A DNA stretch of 40,866 bases, taken from the NCBI GenBank assembly GCA_024762675.1, contig JANTGZ010000011.1, positions 1 to 40,866 on the forward strand, written 5' to 3'. How positions within the stretch are numbered: the first letter of the stretch is position 1; every line of letters starts with the position of its first letter. Below are positions 24,496 to 32,951 of the stretch, piece after piece. The notes under the pieces were generated by a model. The model made no database searches, was not told where the DNA came from, and saw only the letters and a list, made by a program, of their open reading frames with translations. The DNA is from Thermodesulfobacteriota bacterium. GTDB taxonomy: Bacteria > Desulfobacterota > Anaeroferrophillalia > Anaeroferrophillales > Tharpellaceae. Position numbers and translations under genes: made by a program.

Positions 24496-25980
24496 ATGAC
24501 TGAAGAGATCAGGGTGCGATTTGCGCCGAGCCCGACCGGTTATCTCCATATCGGAGGGGCGCGAACAGCAATTTTGAACTGGCTGTATGCCCGCCAGCAC
24601 AACGGCAAACTAATTCTGCGGATAGAGGATACTGATACTGAACGTTCAACCACTGAGATGATTCAAGGCATATTGGATGGTTTAAAGTGGCTTGGTATTG
24701 AGTGGGACGAAGGTCCTTACTACCAATCCGATTTTATTAAGGAGCATGTCGCCGCAGCCGAGCGCCTGCTGGCTTCCGGCCACGCCTATAAATGTTTTTG
24801 TTCTAAAGAGGAGCTTGAGGAAAAAAGGGAGAAGGCTCGAGCCCTGAAAGAGGATTTTCGTTATGATCGCAGCTGTCGCGGTTTAAGTGAAGCTGAGGTG
24901 GCTGAACGGGAAGCTGCCGGTCAACCTTTTGTTATTCGTCTGAAGGTCCCTGAGGGCGATGGCGCGGTTGTTTTTGAAGATGCAGTCTATGGCTCTATAA
25001 CGAAACGTTATCAGGATATTGAGGATTTTGTTATTGTCAGAGCCAACGGTCAACCCCTATATCTGCTCTCCAATGTTGTTGATGATGCCCGCGATCGGAT
25101 CAGTCATGTGATTCGCGGTCAGGATGGACTCGGCAATACTCCCAAACAGATCCTGCTCTATCAGGCTCTAGGGGAAAAACTGCCGGTTTTTGTTCATATG
25201 AGCCTGACATTAGACCCCAAAAGAGCAAAGATTTCGAAACGTACGCATGGTGAACTGGTCGCTATCCATTTCTATCGGGAGCACGGTTTTCTACCTTGGG
25301 CATTGGTTAATTTTCTGGTTCTTCTGGGTTGGTCGAACCCTGAATCAAAAGAGATTTTTTCATATGACGAGCTTCTTGAGGTGTTCTCTTTTGCTGGGAT
25401 GAACCGGGCCAATTCGGTCTTTAATGTCAATAAAAATGACCCTAAATTTATTACCGACCCCAAAGCTATCAACATGAACTCCCACTACCTTAAGACTTTG
25501 CCGCTGGCTGAGCTAGAGCCCTATGTGCGAAGGGAGCTTGAAAAGGTTGGTCTGTGGCAGACGTCATATGCCGATGATAAACGGGAGTGGTTTCTCAATA
25601 CGGTTGATCTTATCCGGGCCCGCTATCACCTGTTGACCGATTTTGCAACTCTAGGGAGGCCCTATTTTAGTGATGATGTTGAGCTCATCATTGAGGATAA
25701 GGCGCGGCGTAAAAATCTCGAAAAATTCCCCAGTTTAAGTGAGTGGCTTCCGCAGCTGGCGGATCGTTTTGAAAGTCTCGCTGATTTTAGCGAAGCGGCA
25801 ATTGAAGAGCTGATGCGGACTTTTGCCGACGAGGTCGAAGTTAAACCCGGGGTTATTATAAATGGGGTTCGAGCTGTAATAACCGGCCAGCTGGCCGGTC
25901 CCGGTCTTTTTGAGATCGTTACGACAATTGGTCGAGAACGGGTGGTCGCCCGTTTGCGCCATACACCTCAACTTTTTTAG
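24496..25980 (+). CDS. gltX: Glutamyl-tRNA synthetase
   Basis: 494 residues. The class I signature is clear: [18 protein letters not shown] (HIGH motif as HIGG) and [12 protein letters not shown] (KMSKS motif as KISKR), with [12 protein letters not shown] and the [17 protein letters not shown] segment between. It charges tRNA-Glu with glutamate. Residues C99 and C101 of [10 protein letters not shown] and a later C127 recall the zinc site of E. coli-type enzymes, but the fourth ligand is not obvious. Length is normal. Good AAGGTG ribosome site. A chemoreceptor gene follows after 68 bases on the same strand. Confidence 0.96.
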   Translation: MTEEIRVRFAPSPTGYLHIGGARTAILNWLYARQHNGKLILRIEDTDTERSTTEMIQGILDGLKWLGIEWDEGPYYQSDFIKEHVAAAERLLASGHAYKCFCSKEELEEKREKARALKEDFRYDRSCRGLSEAEVAEREAAGQPFVIRLKVPEGDGAVVFEDAVYGSITKRYQDIEDFVIVRANGQPLYLLSNVVDDARDRISHVIRGQDGLGNTPKQILLYQALGEKLPVFVHMSLTLDPKRAKISKRTHGELVAIHFYREHGFLPWALVNFLVLLGWSNPESKEIFSYDELLEVFSFAGMNRANSVFNVNKNDPKFITDPKAINMNSHYLKTLPLAELEPYVRRELEKVGLWQTSYADDKREWFLNTVDLIRARYHLLTDFATLGRPYFSDDVELIIEDKARRKNLEKFPSLSEWLPQLADRFESLADFSEAAIEELMRTFADEVEVKPGVIINGVRAVITGQLAGPGLFEIVTTIGRERVVARLRHTPQLF

Positions 25981-26048
25981 TAGAGCCGAATAGTTGTCAA
26001 TATAGTTGGAACTGTTGCCGTAAGTTTTCATGTTGTCGGGAAGGGATT

Positions 26049-28082
26049 ATGAGAAAACGCAAACTAAGTACCCGTATTCTGACGCCGGTAGTTGTCGTCA
26101 CCATCATATTCTCTATCGTATTTTATCTTTTGGGAGCGCTGACGTTTAACCGCCTGATTGAAAACTCCCTTGATGAGATGGTGTCGGCCAAGGTCGTTGA
26201 AATAGAGAATCGGCAGCGACAGATCGCCGACAAGGTTCTTTCTGAAGCTGCCCTTTTCAGTAATGCCGAGGCGGTGATCGAGGCTTATGAAGAAGCTCAT
26301 AAGGGTAACTTGACGGTTGCCGATGATCCCGCCAGCAGCACTGCCCGCCGGAAATTACGAGATTATTTCGCTTCTATCGAGAAAGGTTATGTTGCGGCCT
26401 TAGGAGTTGAAAATTTCAGAATCCATTTTCATCTGCCCAGCATTCGCAGTCTTTTACGTCTCTGGAAAACAGAACAAAATAGATGTGATGATTTAAGCTC
26501 TTTTCGTGAAACCATCAAGACCATTGCCATCTCACCCCATAGCCCGTTGACCGGGATTGAGATCGGCCGGGGTGGTTTTGCGATTCGAGGTCTGGCCCCG
26601 ATCATCGCATCTGATGGTCGTTATCTGGGTTCAGTCGAGGTCTTGTCAAGTTATACCCCGCTGGTCGAAAACTCAATTGCCAATCAAAATGAGTCAATTG
26701 CGGTTTATATGAACAGTGAATTTCTGCCGATTGCCAGCCGGCTTCAAGATAGTAGTAAATATCCTCTTAATGGAGGAAAATTTGTTCGGGTTACCAGTAC
26801 TGCAGTTGATTTGAGTAAGCGCTTGATCTCTGCTGATCTGCTTGAACGGGGAAAAACTGCAATCGTCAAAGAGTATAGGGAAGATTTTCTTTTGACAGCT
26901 TTTCCGGTCAAGGACTTTCAGAACCGTCAGATTGGAGTAATTGTTTATGTCTATGATGCGGGTGAGCGTTTTGCCTTGAGAGATCAAATTCAATGGGGGG
27001 TCGCCATTATCTCTTTGATTCTCCTGCTCTTGATATGTACTGTTTTGATATTGGTCTTAAAGACCGTAACCCAACCACTGGTTCGAGGGTCCAGTGGTCT
27101 TAAGGAGTCGGCTGATCAGGTAACTTCGGCTGCACATGAGATTTCGAGTTCGAGTCATAGCCTGGCTGAAAGTTCATCGGAACAGGCGGCTGCGGTTGAA
27201 GAGACTGGTGCGTCTGTTGAGGAGATTGCATCAATGGCCCGTCATAATGCAGATAATGCCAACTCCGCCAACTCTCTTGCCCAGCAGATGGGGCAAGCGA
27301 CGGTCGGCGGTAAAGATGTTATCGCCCGCATGAGTACGGCGGTCAATGAGATCAAAAAATCATCCGATGATACCGCAAAAATTATCAAGGTGATTGAAGA
27401 GATCGCCTTTCAGACCAACCTTCTGGCATTAAATGCTGCGGTTGAGGCGGCTCGCGCTGGTGAGGCCGGTGCCGGTTTTGCTGTGGTTGCAGATGAGGTT
27501 AGGAGTCTGGCCAAACGCAGTGCCGAGTCGGCCGCTGAAACCTCACGCCTGATTGAGGAGTCAGTGAGCAAAGCAGACCATGGAGTCAAATTGGCGGTTG
27601 AGGTTGATAAGGTACTTGGCGAGGTTGTCGGCCATGTATCCAAGGTTAAGGAGCTGGTGGCTGAGATCGCTGCGGCTTCGGGTGAACAGGCGGAAGGAAT
27701 CTACCGAATAACCAATTCGATTGGTGAGATTGAAAGGTTGACTCAGGGCAACGCAGCAACGGCAGAGGAGTGCGCGGCGGCTGCGGAAGAGTTAAATGCT
27801 CAGGCTGAAACGATGCGGGCGATGACCTCTGAAATTAATCAAGTTATTGGGGGGACTTCAGCCGGATCGACTGGAAGCGCATATTCTTTAGCCGGAGATT
27901 TCAACCGGCCAAAAAGAAGTCTGCCCCGCCCGGTGGCTCGGCCGAAAGCTGTAGAGGCTCGCCCCCTGACGGCTCCCGCGTCACAAAAGGTCGGGAAACC
28001 GAGAAAACCTTCACCGGAGAAGATTATTCCTTTCGATGATAACGACTCCTTCGATAATGACGACGACTTTTACGATTTTTAG
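26049..28082 (+). CDS. Methyl-accepting chemotaxis protein with double-cache sensor
   Basis: 677 residues. TM1 (about 12-30) and TM2 (about 317-341) flank a periplasmic double-cache domain of the dCache_3 type, recognised by [25 protein letters not shown] and [17 protein letters not shown]. The cytoplasmic signalling helix hairpin includes the highly conserved tip [47 protein letters not shown], which contacts CheA/CheW. No clear HAMP domain follows TM2. After the coiled coil a Pro/Lys-rich linker leads to an extremely acidic end ([15 protein letters not shown]) instead of the usual receptor pentapeptide. An AAGGGA site precedes the ATG. No other che genes are in the window. Confidence 0.93.
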   Translation: MRKRKLSTRILTPVVVVTIIFSIVFYLLGALTFNRLIENSLDEMVSAKVVEIENRQRQIADKVLSEAALFSNAEAVIEAYEEAHKGNLTVADDPASSTARRKLRDYFASIEKGYVAALGVENFRIHFHLPSIRSLLRLWKTEQNRCDDLSSFRETIKTIAISPHSPLTGIEIGRGGFAIRGLAPIIASDGRYLGSVEVLSSYTPLVENSIANQNESIAVYMNSEFLPIASRLQDSSKYPLNGGKFVRVTSTAVDLSKRLISADLLERGKTAIVKEYREDFLLTAFPVKDFQNRQIGVIVYVYDAGERFALRDQIQWGVAIISLILLLLICTVLILVLKTVTQPLVRGSSGLKESADQVTSAAHEISSSSHSLAESSSEQAAAVEETGASVEEIASMARHNADNANSANSLAQQMGQATVGGKDVIARMSTAVNEIKKSSDDTAKIIKVIEEIAFQTNLLALNAAVEAARAGEAGAGFAVVADEVRSLAKRSAESAAETSRLIEESVSKADHGVKLAVEVDKVLGEVVGHVSKVKELVAEIAAASGEQAEGIYRITNSIGEIERLTQGNAATAEECAAAAEELNAQAETMRAMTSEINQVIGGTSAGSTGSAYSLAGDFNRPKRSLPRPVARPKAVEARPLTAPASQKVGKPRKPSPEKIIPFDDNDSFDNDDDFYDF

Positions 28083-28160
28083 GTGTTGCAGGTTTCTCGT
28101 GGGGATAAAAAAATAGAGCCCCAGGAGATATTGTTGAGAGGGTCGGCTGTCAATAACTGA

Positions 28161-28703
28161 CTACTGATAAAGTTTTTTAGCTCCCAGGTAGCGTTCACCT
28201 TCACTGTAGATGCAGCCACAATATTGTTGGCGGTACATCTTTTTCTCTTTTGAAAGCTCGATTCCTTCGCGCCAGCCTTCACGAAAGTCCTCGTAATGGA
28301 ACTTTACTCCGTAGCGACGGCCCAACTCCCGGCCCAGTTCGCAGATCTTTTCATGTTGCTGGAACTTGCTGTAGAGGAGTGTTGTGGTAAAGGCTTCAAA
28401 ATTTCCTTTGCGGGCTATGCGGGCCGCTTTTTCAAGGCGATCAGCATAGCAGAAGAGGCAGCGCTGCTGTTCACGAAAGGCCGCATTTTTTAAAAAATTG
28501 ACGAGTTCATAACGTTCATCAATAATCAGAGGCAACTCCTCTTCCTGAGCCCATGCAGTCAGGGTGTCACGGCGCTTCTGCCACTCTGTGTAAGGGTGGA
28601 TATGGTTGTAGTAAAAGGCTCTTAGCTGGTGTCCTTGGCGGCGTAGTCGCATGACCGGATAGATGGCGCAGGGGCCACAGCAGCAGTGCAGGAGAATCTT
28701 CAT
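28161..28703 (-). CDS. queH: Epoxyqueuosine reductase QueH
   Basis: 180 residues. The N-terminus KILLHCCCGPCAIYP, the middle CLFCYADRLEKAARIA, LLYSKFQQHEKI and the late QQYCGCIYSEGER are the QueH (DUF208) cysteine signature; four of these Cys hold a 4Fe-4S cluster in characterised members. The enzyme performs the last step of queuosine synthesis, reducing epoxyqueuosine in tRNAs with GUN anticodons, as the cobalamin-independent alternative to QueG. It stands alone on its strand, convergent with the chemoreceptor gene. The nearby tRNA-His(GTG) is one of its substrates. Confidence 0.93.
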   Translation of the reverse strand: MKILLHCCCGPCAIYPVMRLRRQGHQLRAFYYNHIHPYTEWQKRRDTLTAWAQEEELPLIIDERYELVNFLKNAAFREQQRCLFCYADRLEKAARIARKGNFEAFTTTLLYSKFQQHEKICELGRELGRRYGVKFHYEDFREGWREGIELSKEKKMYRQQYCGCIYSEGERYLGAKKLYQ

Positions 28704-28975
28704 GGTGGCATATAGTTTGTTGGCAGTGAAGTCCGTAGCCGATTGGGTTTTAACTCTTGCTGCAGGCTATTTTGCGTTGGGCCAAGAGTTGTCGATATCG
28801 GAACCAGATTGTGTGCTTTTCTGCTCTATACGCTAAACCGGTCAGCTGTCAAGTGTGATAGCTGTATTTAAATATTTCGACCAGATTAAAATCAGGTTGA
28901 CAGACGATATCTTTTCCACTATTTAGTGAGCCCTTCAGAAAACGAGGTTAACCAGTATAGTAAAATGTGGAACTG
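28704..28975. other. Non-coding region between queH and the tRNA-His foldback
   Basis: No gene is visible. TTGACA at 28897-28902 with TATTTA 17 bases on is a possible promoter for tRNA-His, and TATAGT at 28956-28961 is another -10-like site. Neither is convincing alone. Confidence 0.4.
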
Positions 28976-29101
28976 AAATTACAAAGTAAAATGTTCAGGT
29001 GCGAGGCGCCCAAAACCTGAGGAGTGAGGCGTACATTAAGTACTCCGCAATGACGAAGGTTGAAGGGGAACGAAGCAGATGGACGTTATTCTTTGTAATT
29101 T
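28976..29101. repeat. 126-base foldback element immediately before tRNA-His
   Basis: AAATTACAAAG at the left end is the exact reverse complement of CTTTGTAATTT at the right end. Further in, GTTCA faces TGGAC with wobble pairs, AACCT faces AGGTT, and GGCGTAC faces GTACTCC, so most of the element can form one long hairpin. It stops three bases short of the tRNA. The GTTCAGGTGCGAGGCGCC start resembles a repeat I associate with deltaproteobacterial genomes. Confidence 0.75.
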
Positions 29102-29104
29102 TAT

Positions 29105-29182
29105 GGTGGGTGTAGCTCAGTTGGTTAGAGCGCAGGATTGTGGCTCCTGAGGCCGAGGGTTCGACCCCCTCTACTCACCCCA
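29105..29182 (+). tRNA. tRNA-His (anticodon GTG)
   Basis: A full cloverleaf of 78 bases including the encoded CCA end. The D arm starts TAGCTCAGTTGGTTAGAGC, the anticodon loop is TTGTGGC with GTG, and the T arm is GAGGG-TTCGACC-CCCTC. The extra 5' G (position -1) opposite C73, the identity element of tRNA-His, is present. The acceptor stem has two G-T wobbles. Confidence 0.96.
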
Positions 29183-29190
29183 TAAATTAA

Positions 29191-29241
29191 AAACCCGAAG
29201 CAGAACCGTTAAAATTAGTGGTTCTGTTTCGGGTTTTTTAT
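29191..29241. terminator. Bidirectional terminator between tRNA-His and the ferritin-like gene
   Basis: A 17-base stem (AAACCCGAAGCAGAACC and its complement, with one mismatch) with a short loop and a T-run on the plus strand; A-rich sequence before it allows use from the other side as well. Confidence 0.9.
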
Positions 29242-29257
29242 TATTCCACGGTATGTC

Positions 29258-29770
29258 CTACATGGGGACAAAATTGTTGGCTTGCCAGTAGTCCTCCTTG
29301 AGGCTGTCAAGTTCTTGGGCAAAGCCGTCGTAGTGACCCTGTTCCCACTCGACAAGATGGTTGAAGAAAGCTTTAACTTCAGGATTGTCGGATTCGTTGG
29401 CGCACTGCCGGTAGAAGTTTACAGCATTAAGCTCAAGTTGCATACCGACGCTTAAAGCACTGATTTCGAAATGGCTCTGTTTGATGCGAGCTTTCAGCTG
29501 AGGGCTGAAAATTGGGCCGCTGATATCGGCGTTAGAGTCAGCCGCCAACGGTGCTGAGAAGTTGAAATCGCCGGTTTCCAGAACGCTGCTGTACTGTTTT
29601 TTTAGATAGTTGAAGTGGAGTAGCTCCTCTTCTGCAAGTCGCTTGAAGGTTGCTTTGCCCTGTGGGTCTTCAGTTGTTGTTGCGGCATTGTTGTAGAAGT
29701 GGTGACCGGTCATTTCGGCTTCCATGGCGGTTTTTAAAGCGGCCAGTATCTTTTCATTGGCTGTAGTCAT
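29258..29770 (-). CDS. Ferritin-like di-iron protein (rubrerythrin family)
   Basis: 170 residues forming a four-helix bundle. The di-iron ligands are visible: E19, E49-x-x-H52, E113 and E143-x-x-H146. There is no C-terminal rubredoxin domain, so it is not a complete rubrerythrin but an erythrin-type protein. Relatives reduce hydrogen peroxide or store iron. The ATG at 29770 has AAGGAG seven bases upstream; an upstream TTG in frame is less likely. It stands alone between two regulatory regions, with a good promoter upstream. Confidence 0.88.
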   Translation of the reverse strand: MTTANEKILAALKTAMEAEMTGHHFYNNAATTTEDPQGKATFKRLAEEELLHFNYLKKQYSSVLETGDFNFSAPLAADSNADISGPIFSPQLKARIKQSHFEISALSVGMQLELNAVNFYRQCANESDNPEVKAFFNHLVEWEQGHYDGFAQELDSLKEDYWQANNFVPM

Positions 29771-29849
29771 AATCAAACTCCTTATGCTTTTTAGGGGTCT
29801 CGAACTTTGTGTTTCAAATACACCTTTTATGAGAGGTTAAACATGATAT

Positions 29850-29903
29850 TTTTTATCCTGATTTAAGGTCTTTGTCAACAATTTTGTCAATTATTTTTGT
29901 CAA
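29850..29903 (-). promoter_or_regulatory. Promoter with triple TTGACA for the ferritin-like gene
   Basis: On the minus strand the hexamer TTGACA occurs three times (29898-29903, 29885-29890, 29873-29878), spaced 12-13 bases. The last is followed after 17 bases by TAAAAA (29850-29855), a plausible -10. The extra copies may be regulator half-sites or spare -35 boxes. Confidence 0.55.
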
Positions 29904-29957
29904 AAGAGCACAAACCCATCAAAACCACCTGCCTTCTTTGCTGACTTTGTGCCGAAT

Positions 29958-29986
29958 TTGACTTTCATCATCCGGTCTGCTAGGGT
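29958..29986 (+). promoter_or_regulatory. Possible trkA promoter
   Basis: TTGACT, 17 bases, TAGGGT, upstream of trkA with a leader of about 50 bases. The -10 match is poor. Confidence 0.3.
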
Positions 29987-30044
29987 CAATGGCTTATTTT
30001 AATGGTTGTGATGTTCAGATTCTCATAACTATCCTGGAGTGTTA

Positions 30045-31400
30045 ATGAAGATTGTTATTTCCGGTTCCGGTGAAGTTGGTTTCCATCTGGCCGAGCAGCT
30101 GGTGACCAGCCACCAGGACGTGGTTCTGATTGAAAAAGATCCGCTCAGGGCGAAATTTGTCGCCGATCATCTTGACTGTATGGTGGTTCAGGGCGAGGGC
30201 AGCAATCCCGAAACCCTGGCTGAGGCCGGGGTTGATGGGGCCGATACCTTTATTGCCGTCTCCAACCTGGATGAGGTTAATATCGTCTCCTGTCTGGTGG
30301 TTGCCAATGAGTTCGAGGTCAAGACCAAGATCGCCAGAGTACGCAGTATTCAATACCGGCGCAGTGGTATCTTGAACAACTCGCTGCTCGGGATTGATTA
30401 TGTCGTCAATCCTGAAATCGAGGCGGCTCGGGCGATTATGAATATAGTTGCCCATGGGGCGACCGGCGAGGTTCTGGTTTTTGAGGATACCGACATTCAG
30501 TTGCGTAATATTTTTGTTGATGCAGCTTCTCCTTTTCGCGATAAGAGCCTGCGCGAGATTCGCAGCGAGATCCGTTATAATTTTATCATTGCCGGGATCA
30601 GCCGGGGTGATGAGGTGATTATCCCATATGGTGATACCAGAATTCTGGAAGGGGATCGGGTCTATATTGTTTCAAGCCATCGCAATATGGAGCGAATCTT
30701 TGCCACGGCCGGTCGTTTTCGTCATAAGTTGCATAATGTGGTTGTTGTCGGCGGTGGTAAAATCGGCTGCTATGTCAGTGAGTTTTTGCTCGCCACTGGC
30801 CGCAGTGTCAAGATTGTCGAAAAAGATTATAAGCACTGCAAATATCTGGCCGAACGTTTTTCCGATGCCCTGGTTATCAACGAGGATATCTCTGATGAAA
30901 AGCTTTTTGATGATGAGCAGCTCCATGCCTCCGATCTGATTGTCACGACAACCCCGGATGAAGCCCTCAATATGCTGACCGCGATCTATGCAAAAAGTCT
31001 TGGAATAAAGCGGGTTGTTCCGGTTGTTAACAAATCAAATTACCTGAATATTGCTGACAAACTTGGTATTGATGCGACTGTCAGCCCGAAAGCCAGTTCC
31101 GTAAGTGCCATTCTTAAATATGTGCGGCGCGGCAATATTAAACGGGTCCATTCGATTTTCGACGGCAAGGCCGAAGCGATAGAGTTTACCGTCAATCCAT
31201 CCAGCCGGATCGATGGTAAAATGGTAAAAGAGCTTCAGTTGCCGACCGGTTCTCTGGTTGTTGCCGTTAATCGTCCGCAAGGGTCGAGCAGCAAAAATTT
31301 TGTCCCCAACGGTGAGTTTGTTATTCAGTCGGGCGATAATGTAGTTACCTTCGCCAAAGCCGAACAGGTTGATTCATTAGAAGAGCTTTTTCTGCATTAG
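30045..31400 (+). CDS. trkA: Trk potassium-uptake regulator TrkA
   Basis: 451 residues from ATG 30045, with GGAG five bases upstream; a GTG two codons earlier is less likely. Two tandem RCK modules: the first with GSGEVGFHLAEQL, the second with VVGGGKIGCYVSEFLL near residue 233, each followed by a TrkA_C-type domain. Both keep the glycine-rich NAD(H)-binding motif. It sits on the cytoplasmic side of TrkH and gates K+ uptake. The trkH gene follows after 26 bases. Confidence 0.94.
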   Translation: MKIVISGSGEVGFHLAEQLVTSHQDVVLIEKDPLRAKFVADHLDCMVVQGEGSNPETLAEAGVDGADTFIAVSNLDEVNIVSCLVVANEFEVKTKIARVRSIQYRRSGILNNSLLGIDYVVNPEIEAARAIMNIVAHGATGEVLVFEDTDIQLRNIFVDAASPFRDKSLREIRSEIRYNFIIAGISRGDEVIIPYGDTRILEGDRVYIVSSHRNMERIFATAGRFRHKLHNVVVVGGGKIGCYVSEFLLATGRSVKIVEKDYKHCKYLAERFSDALVINEDISDEKLFDDEQLHASDLIVTTTPDEALNMLTAIYAKSLGIKRVVPVVNKSNYLNIADKLGIDATVSPKASSVSAILKYVRRGNIKRVHSIFDGKAEAIEFTVNPSSRIDGKMVKELQLPTGSLVVAVNRPQGSSSKNFVPNGEFVIQSGDNVVTFAKAEQVDSLEELFLH

Positions 31401-31426
31401 AGAGCCGCTACAATTAAACGGACTGC

Positions 31427-32878
31427 ATGAATCCTAAAATTGTTTTACGGATTATATCCTATCTTCTTTTGATTGTTTGCGGCTTTATGCTGACGGCAGT
31501 TTCCGTGGCCCTTTATTATAGGGAGTTTGCGGTCTCCAAGGCTTTCATTGAGCCGGTTGCGGTGACGGCACTTATCGCCGCTATCTTTCTCTTTGCGACC
31601 CGCAGTTCCAGTCGTGGCCAGCCCTCTTTCAAGGATGGTTTTCTTTTTGTCGTCGGCGGTTGGGGCATGGCCGCTCTGATTGGTTCACTGCCTTTTTATC
31701 TATCTGGAACGATCCCCTCATTTTGTGATGCCTATTTTGAGGCTATGTCCGGTTTTACAACAACTGGGGCCTCGATCTTGACTGAGATTCAGAGCCTGCC
31801 CCGGGCAATCCTCTACTGGCGCTCTTTGACCCACTGGTTGGGTGGTATGGGGATCGTGGTTCTGACGGTTGCGATATTGCCGCTTTTAGGTGTTGGTGGT
31901 CTACAGCTGGTTAAGGCCGAAGCTCCCGGGCCGACGGTTGATAAAATTACCCCGCGTATTGCCGAGACGGCCAAGTATCTCTGGTATATATATCTTGGTA
32001 TGACCGTCGTTGAAACCCTGCTTTTGATGGGTGGTGACATGGATTTTCTCGATGCCTTGACGCATACTTTCGGGACCGTTGCCACGGGCGGGTTTTCAAC
32101 AATGAATGCCAGTGTGGCTCACTTTGATTCGGCCTATATCGACTGGGTAATCACCTTTTTCATGGTCGCGGCCGGGATGAACTTTGTTCTCCATTTCCGT
32201 CTTTTGACCGGCAATTTTCAAACACTTTTTACAAATACCGAATTTAAAGCCTACCTTCTGATTTTTGTCTCTGCGACCTTGATGATCGCTTATAAACTTC
32301 AACTTGAAGTTTATCCGGGTTTTTCTGAGGCCCTGCGCTATGCTGCCTTCCAGGTTGCATCAATCTTAACAACTACCGGTTACGCAACAGCAAATTATGA
32401 GAATTGGCCCTATATGGCTCAGGCGGTTCTGTTTTTGTTGATGTTTGTCGGCGGTTGTTCGGGTTCGACCGGGGGGGGGATTAAGGTGATTCGGATCGTT
32501 ACCCTCTTCAAGCAGGCGGTGAATGAGATGAAATATCTGATCCACCCTAAAGCGGTTTTTCCTCTACGTTTTTCCGGCAATGTAGTGCGTAAGAATATTG
32601 TCTATGCAATCTCCGGTTTTTTCTTTCTCTATATTACAATTTTGTTACTGGTCACCTTTGTTGTCAGCCTCGCCGGGGTAGACCTCTTAAGTGCTGTATC
32701 TACGGCTCTTGCGACCGTTGGCAACATCGGCCCCGGTTTTGGGGTCGTCGGACCAACCGACAATTACGCCCACTTTCCCGACCTTGTCAAATGGGTATTA
32801 AGCTTTGCCATGATGGCCGGCCGCCTCGAACTTTACACCGTTTTAGTTCTTTTTACTCCAATGTTCTGGCGGCGTTAG
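31427..32878 (+). CDS. trkH: Trk potassium-uptake membrane protein TrkH
   Basis: 483 residues with about ten membrane helices arranged as four pore repeats. The filter-like loops are visible in order: SGFTTTGASI, FGTVATGGFS, ASILTTTGYA and TVGNIGPGF, each with the glycine characteristic of the SKT family. The segment GGCSGSTGGGIKVIR matches TrkH more than KtrB. Co-transcribed with trkA; ends at a strong bidirectional terminator. Confidence 0.94.
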   Translation: MNPKIVLRIISYLLLIVCGFMLTAVSVALYYREFAVSKAFIEPVAVTALIAAIFLFATRSSSRGQPSFKDGFLFVVGGWGMAALIGSLPFYLSGTIPSFCDAYFEAMSGFTTTGASILTEIQSLPRAILYWRSLTHWLGGMGIVVLTVAILPLLGVGGLQLVKAEAPGPTVDKITPRIAETAKYLWYIYLGMTVVETLLLMGGDMDFLDALTHTFGTVATGGFSTMNASVAHFDSAYIDWVITFFMVAAGMNFVLHFRLLTGNFQTLFTNTEFKAYLLIFVSATLMIAYKLQLEVYPGFSEALRYAAFQVASILTTTGYATANYENWPYMAQAVLFLLMFVGGCSGSTGGGIKVIRIVTLFKQAVNEMKYLIHPKAVFPLRFSGNVVRKNIVYAISGFFFLYITILLLVTFVVSLAGVDLLSAVSTALATVGNIGPGFGVVGPTDNYAHFPDLVKWVLSFAMMAGRLELYTVLVLFTPMFWRR

Positions 32879-32901
32879 CGAAAAATTGATTGTAACACGA
32901 A

Positions 32902-32946
32902 AAAAAAGGGGGCTCTCTCGATTCATTGTCGAGAGTGCCCCTTTTT
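32902..32946. terminator. Bidirectional terminator between trkH and the cyclophilin-caspase gene
   Basis: AAAAAGGGG followed by CTCTCTCGA, a short loop, and TCGAGAG..CCCCTTTTT: a long stem with one bulge and A/T runs on both sides, so it works for both convergent units. Confidence 0.9.
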
Positions 32947-32951
32947 AGTAT

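Noticed and set aside
28082-28160. GGGG/CCCC hairpin after the chemoreceptor gene as a terminator
   Set aside because: The stem is short with a long A-rich loop, and no T-run follows it.
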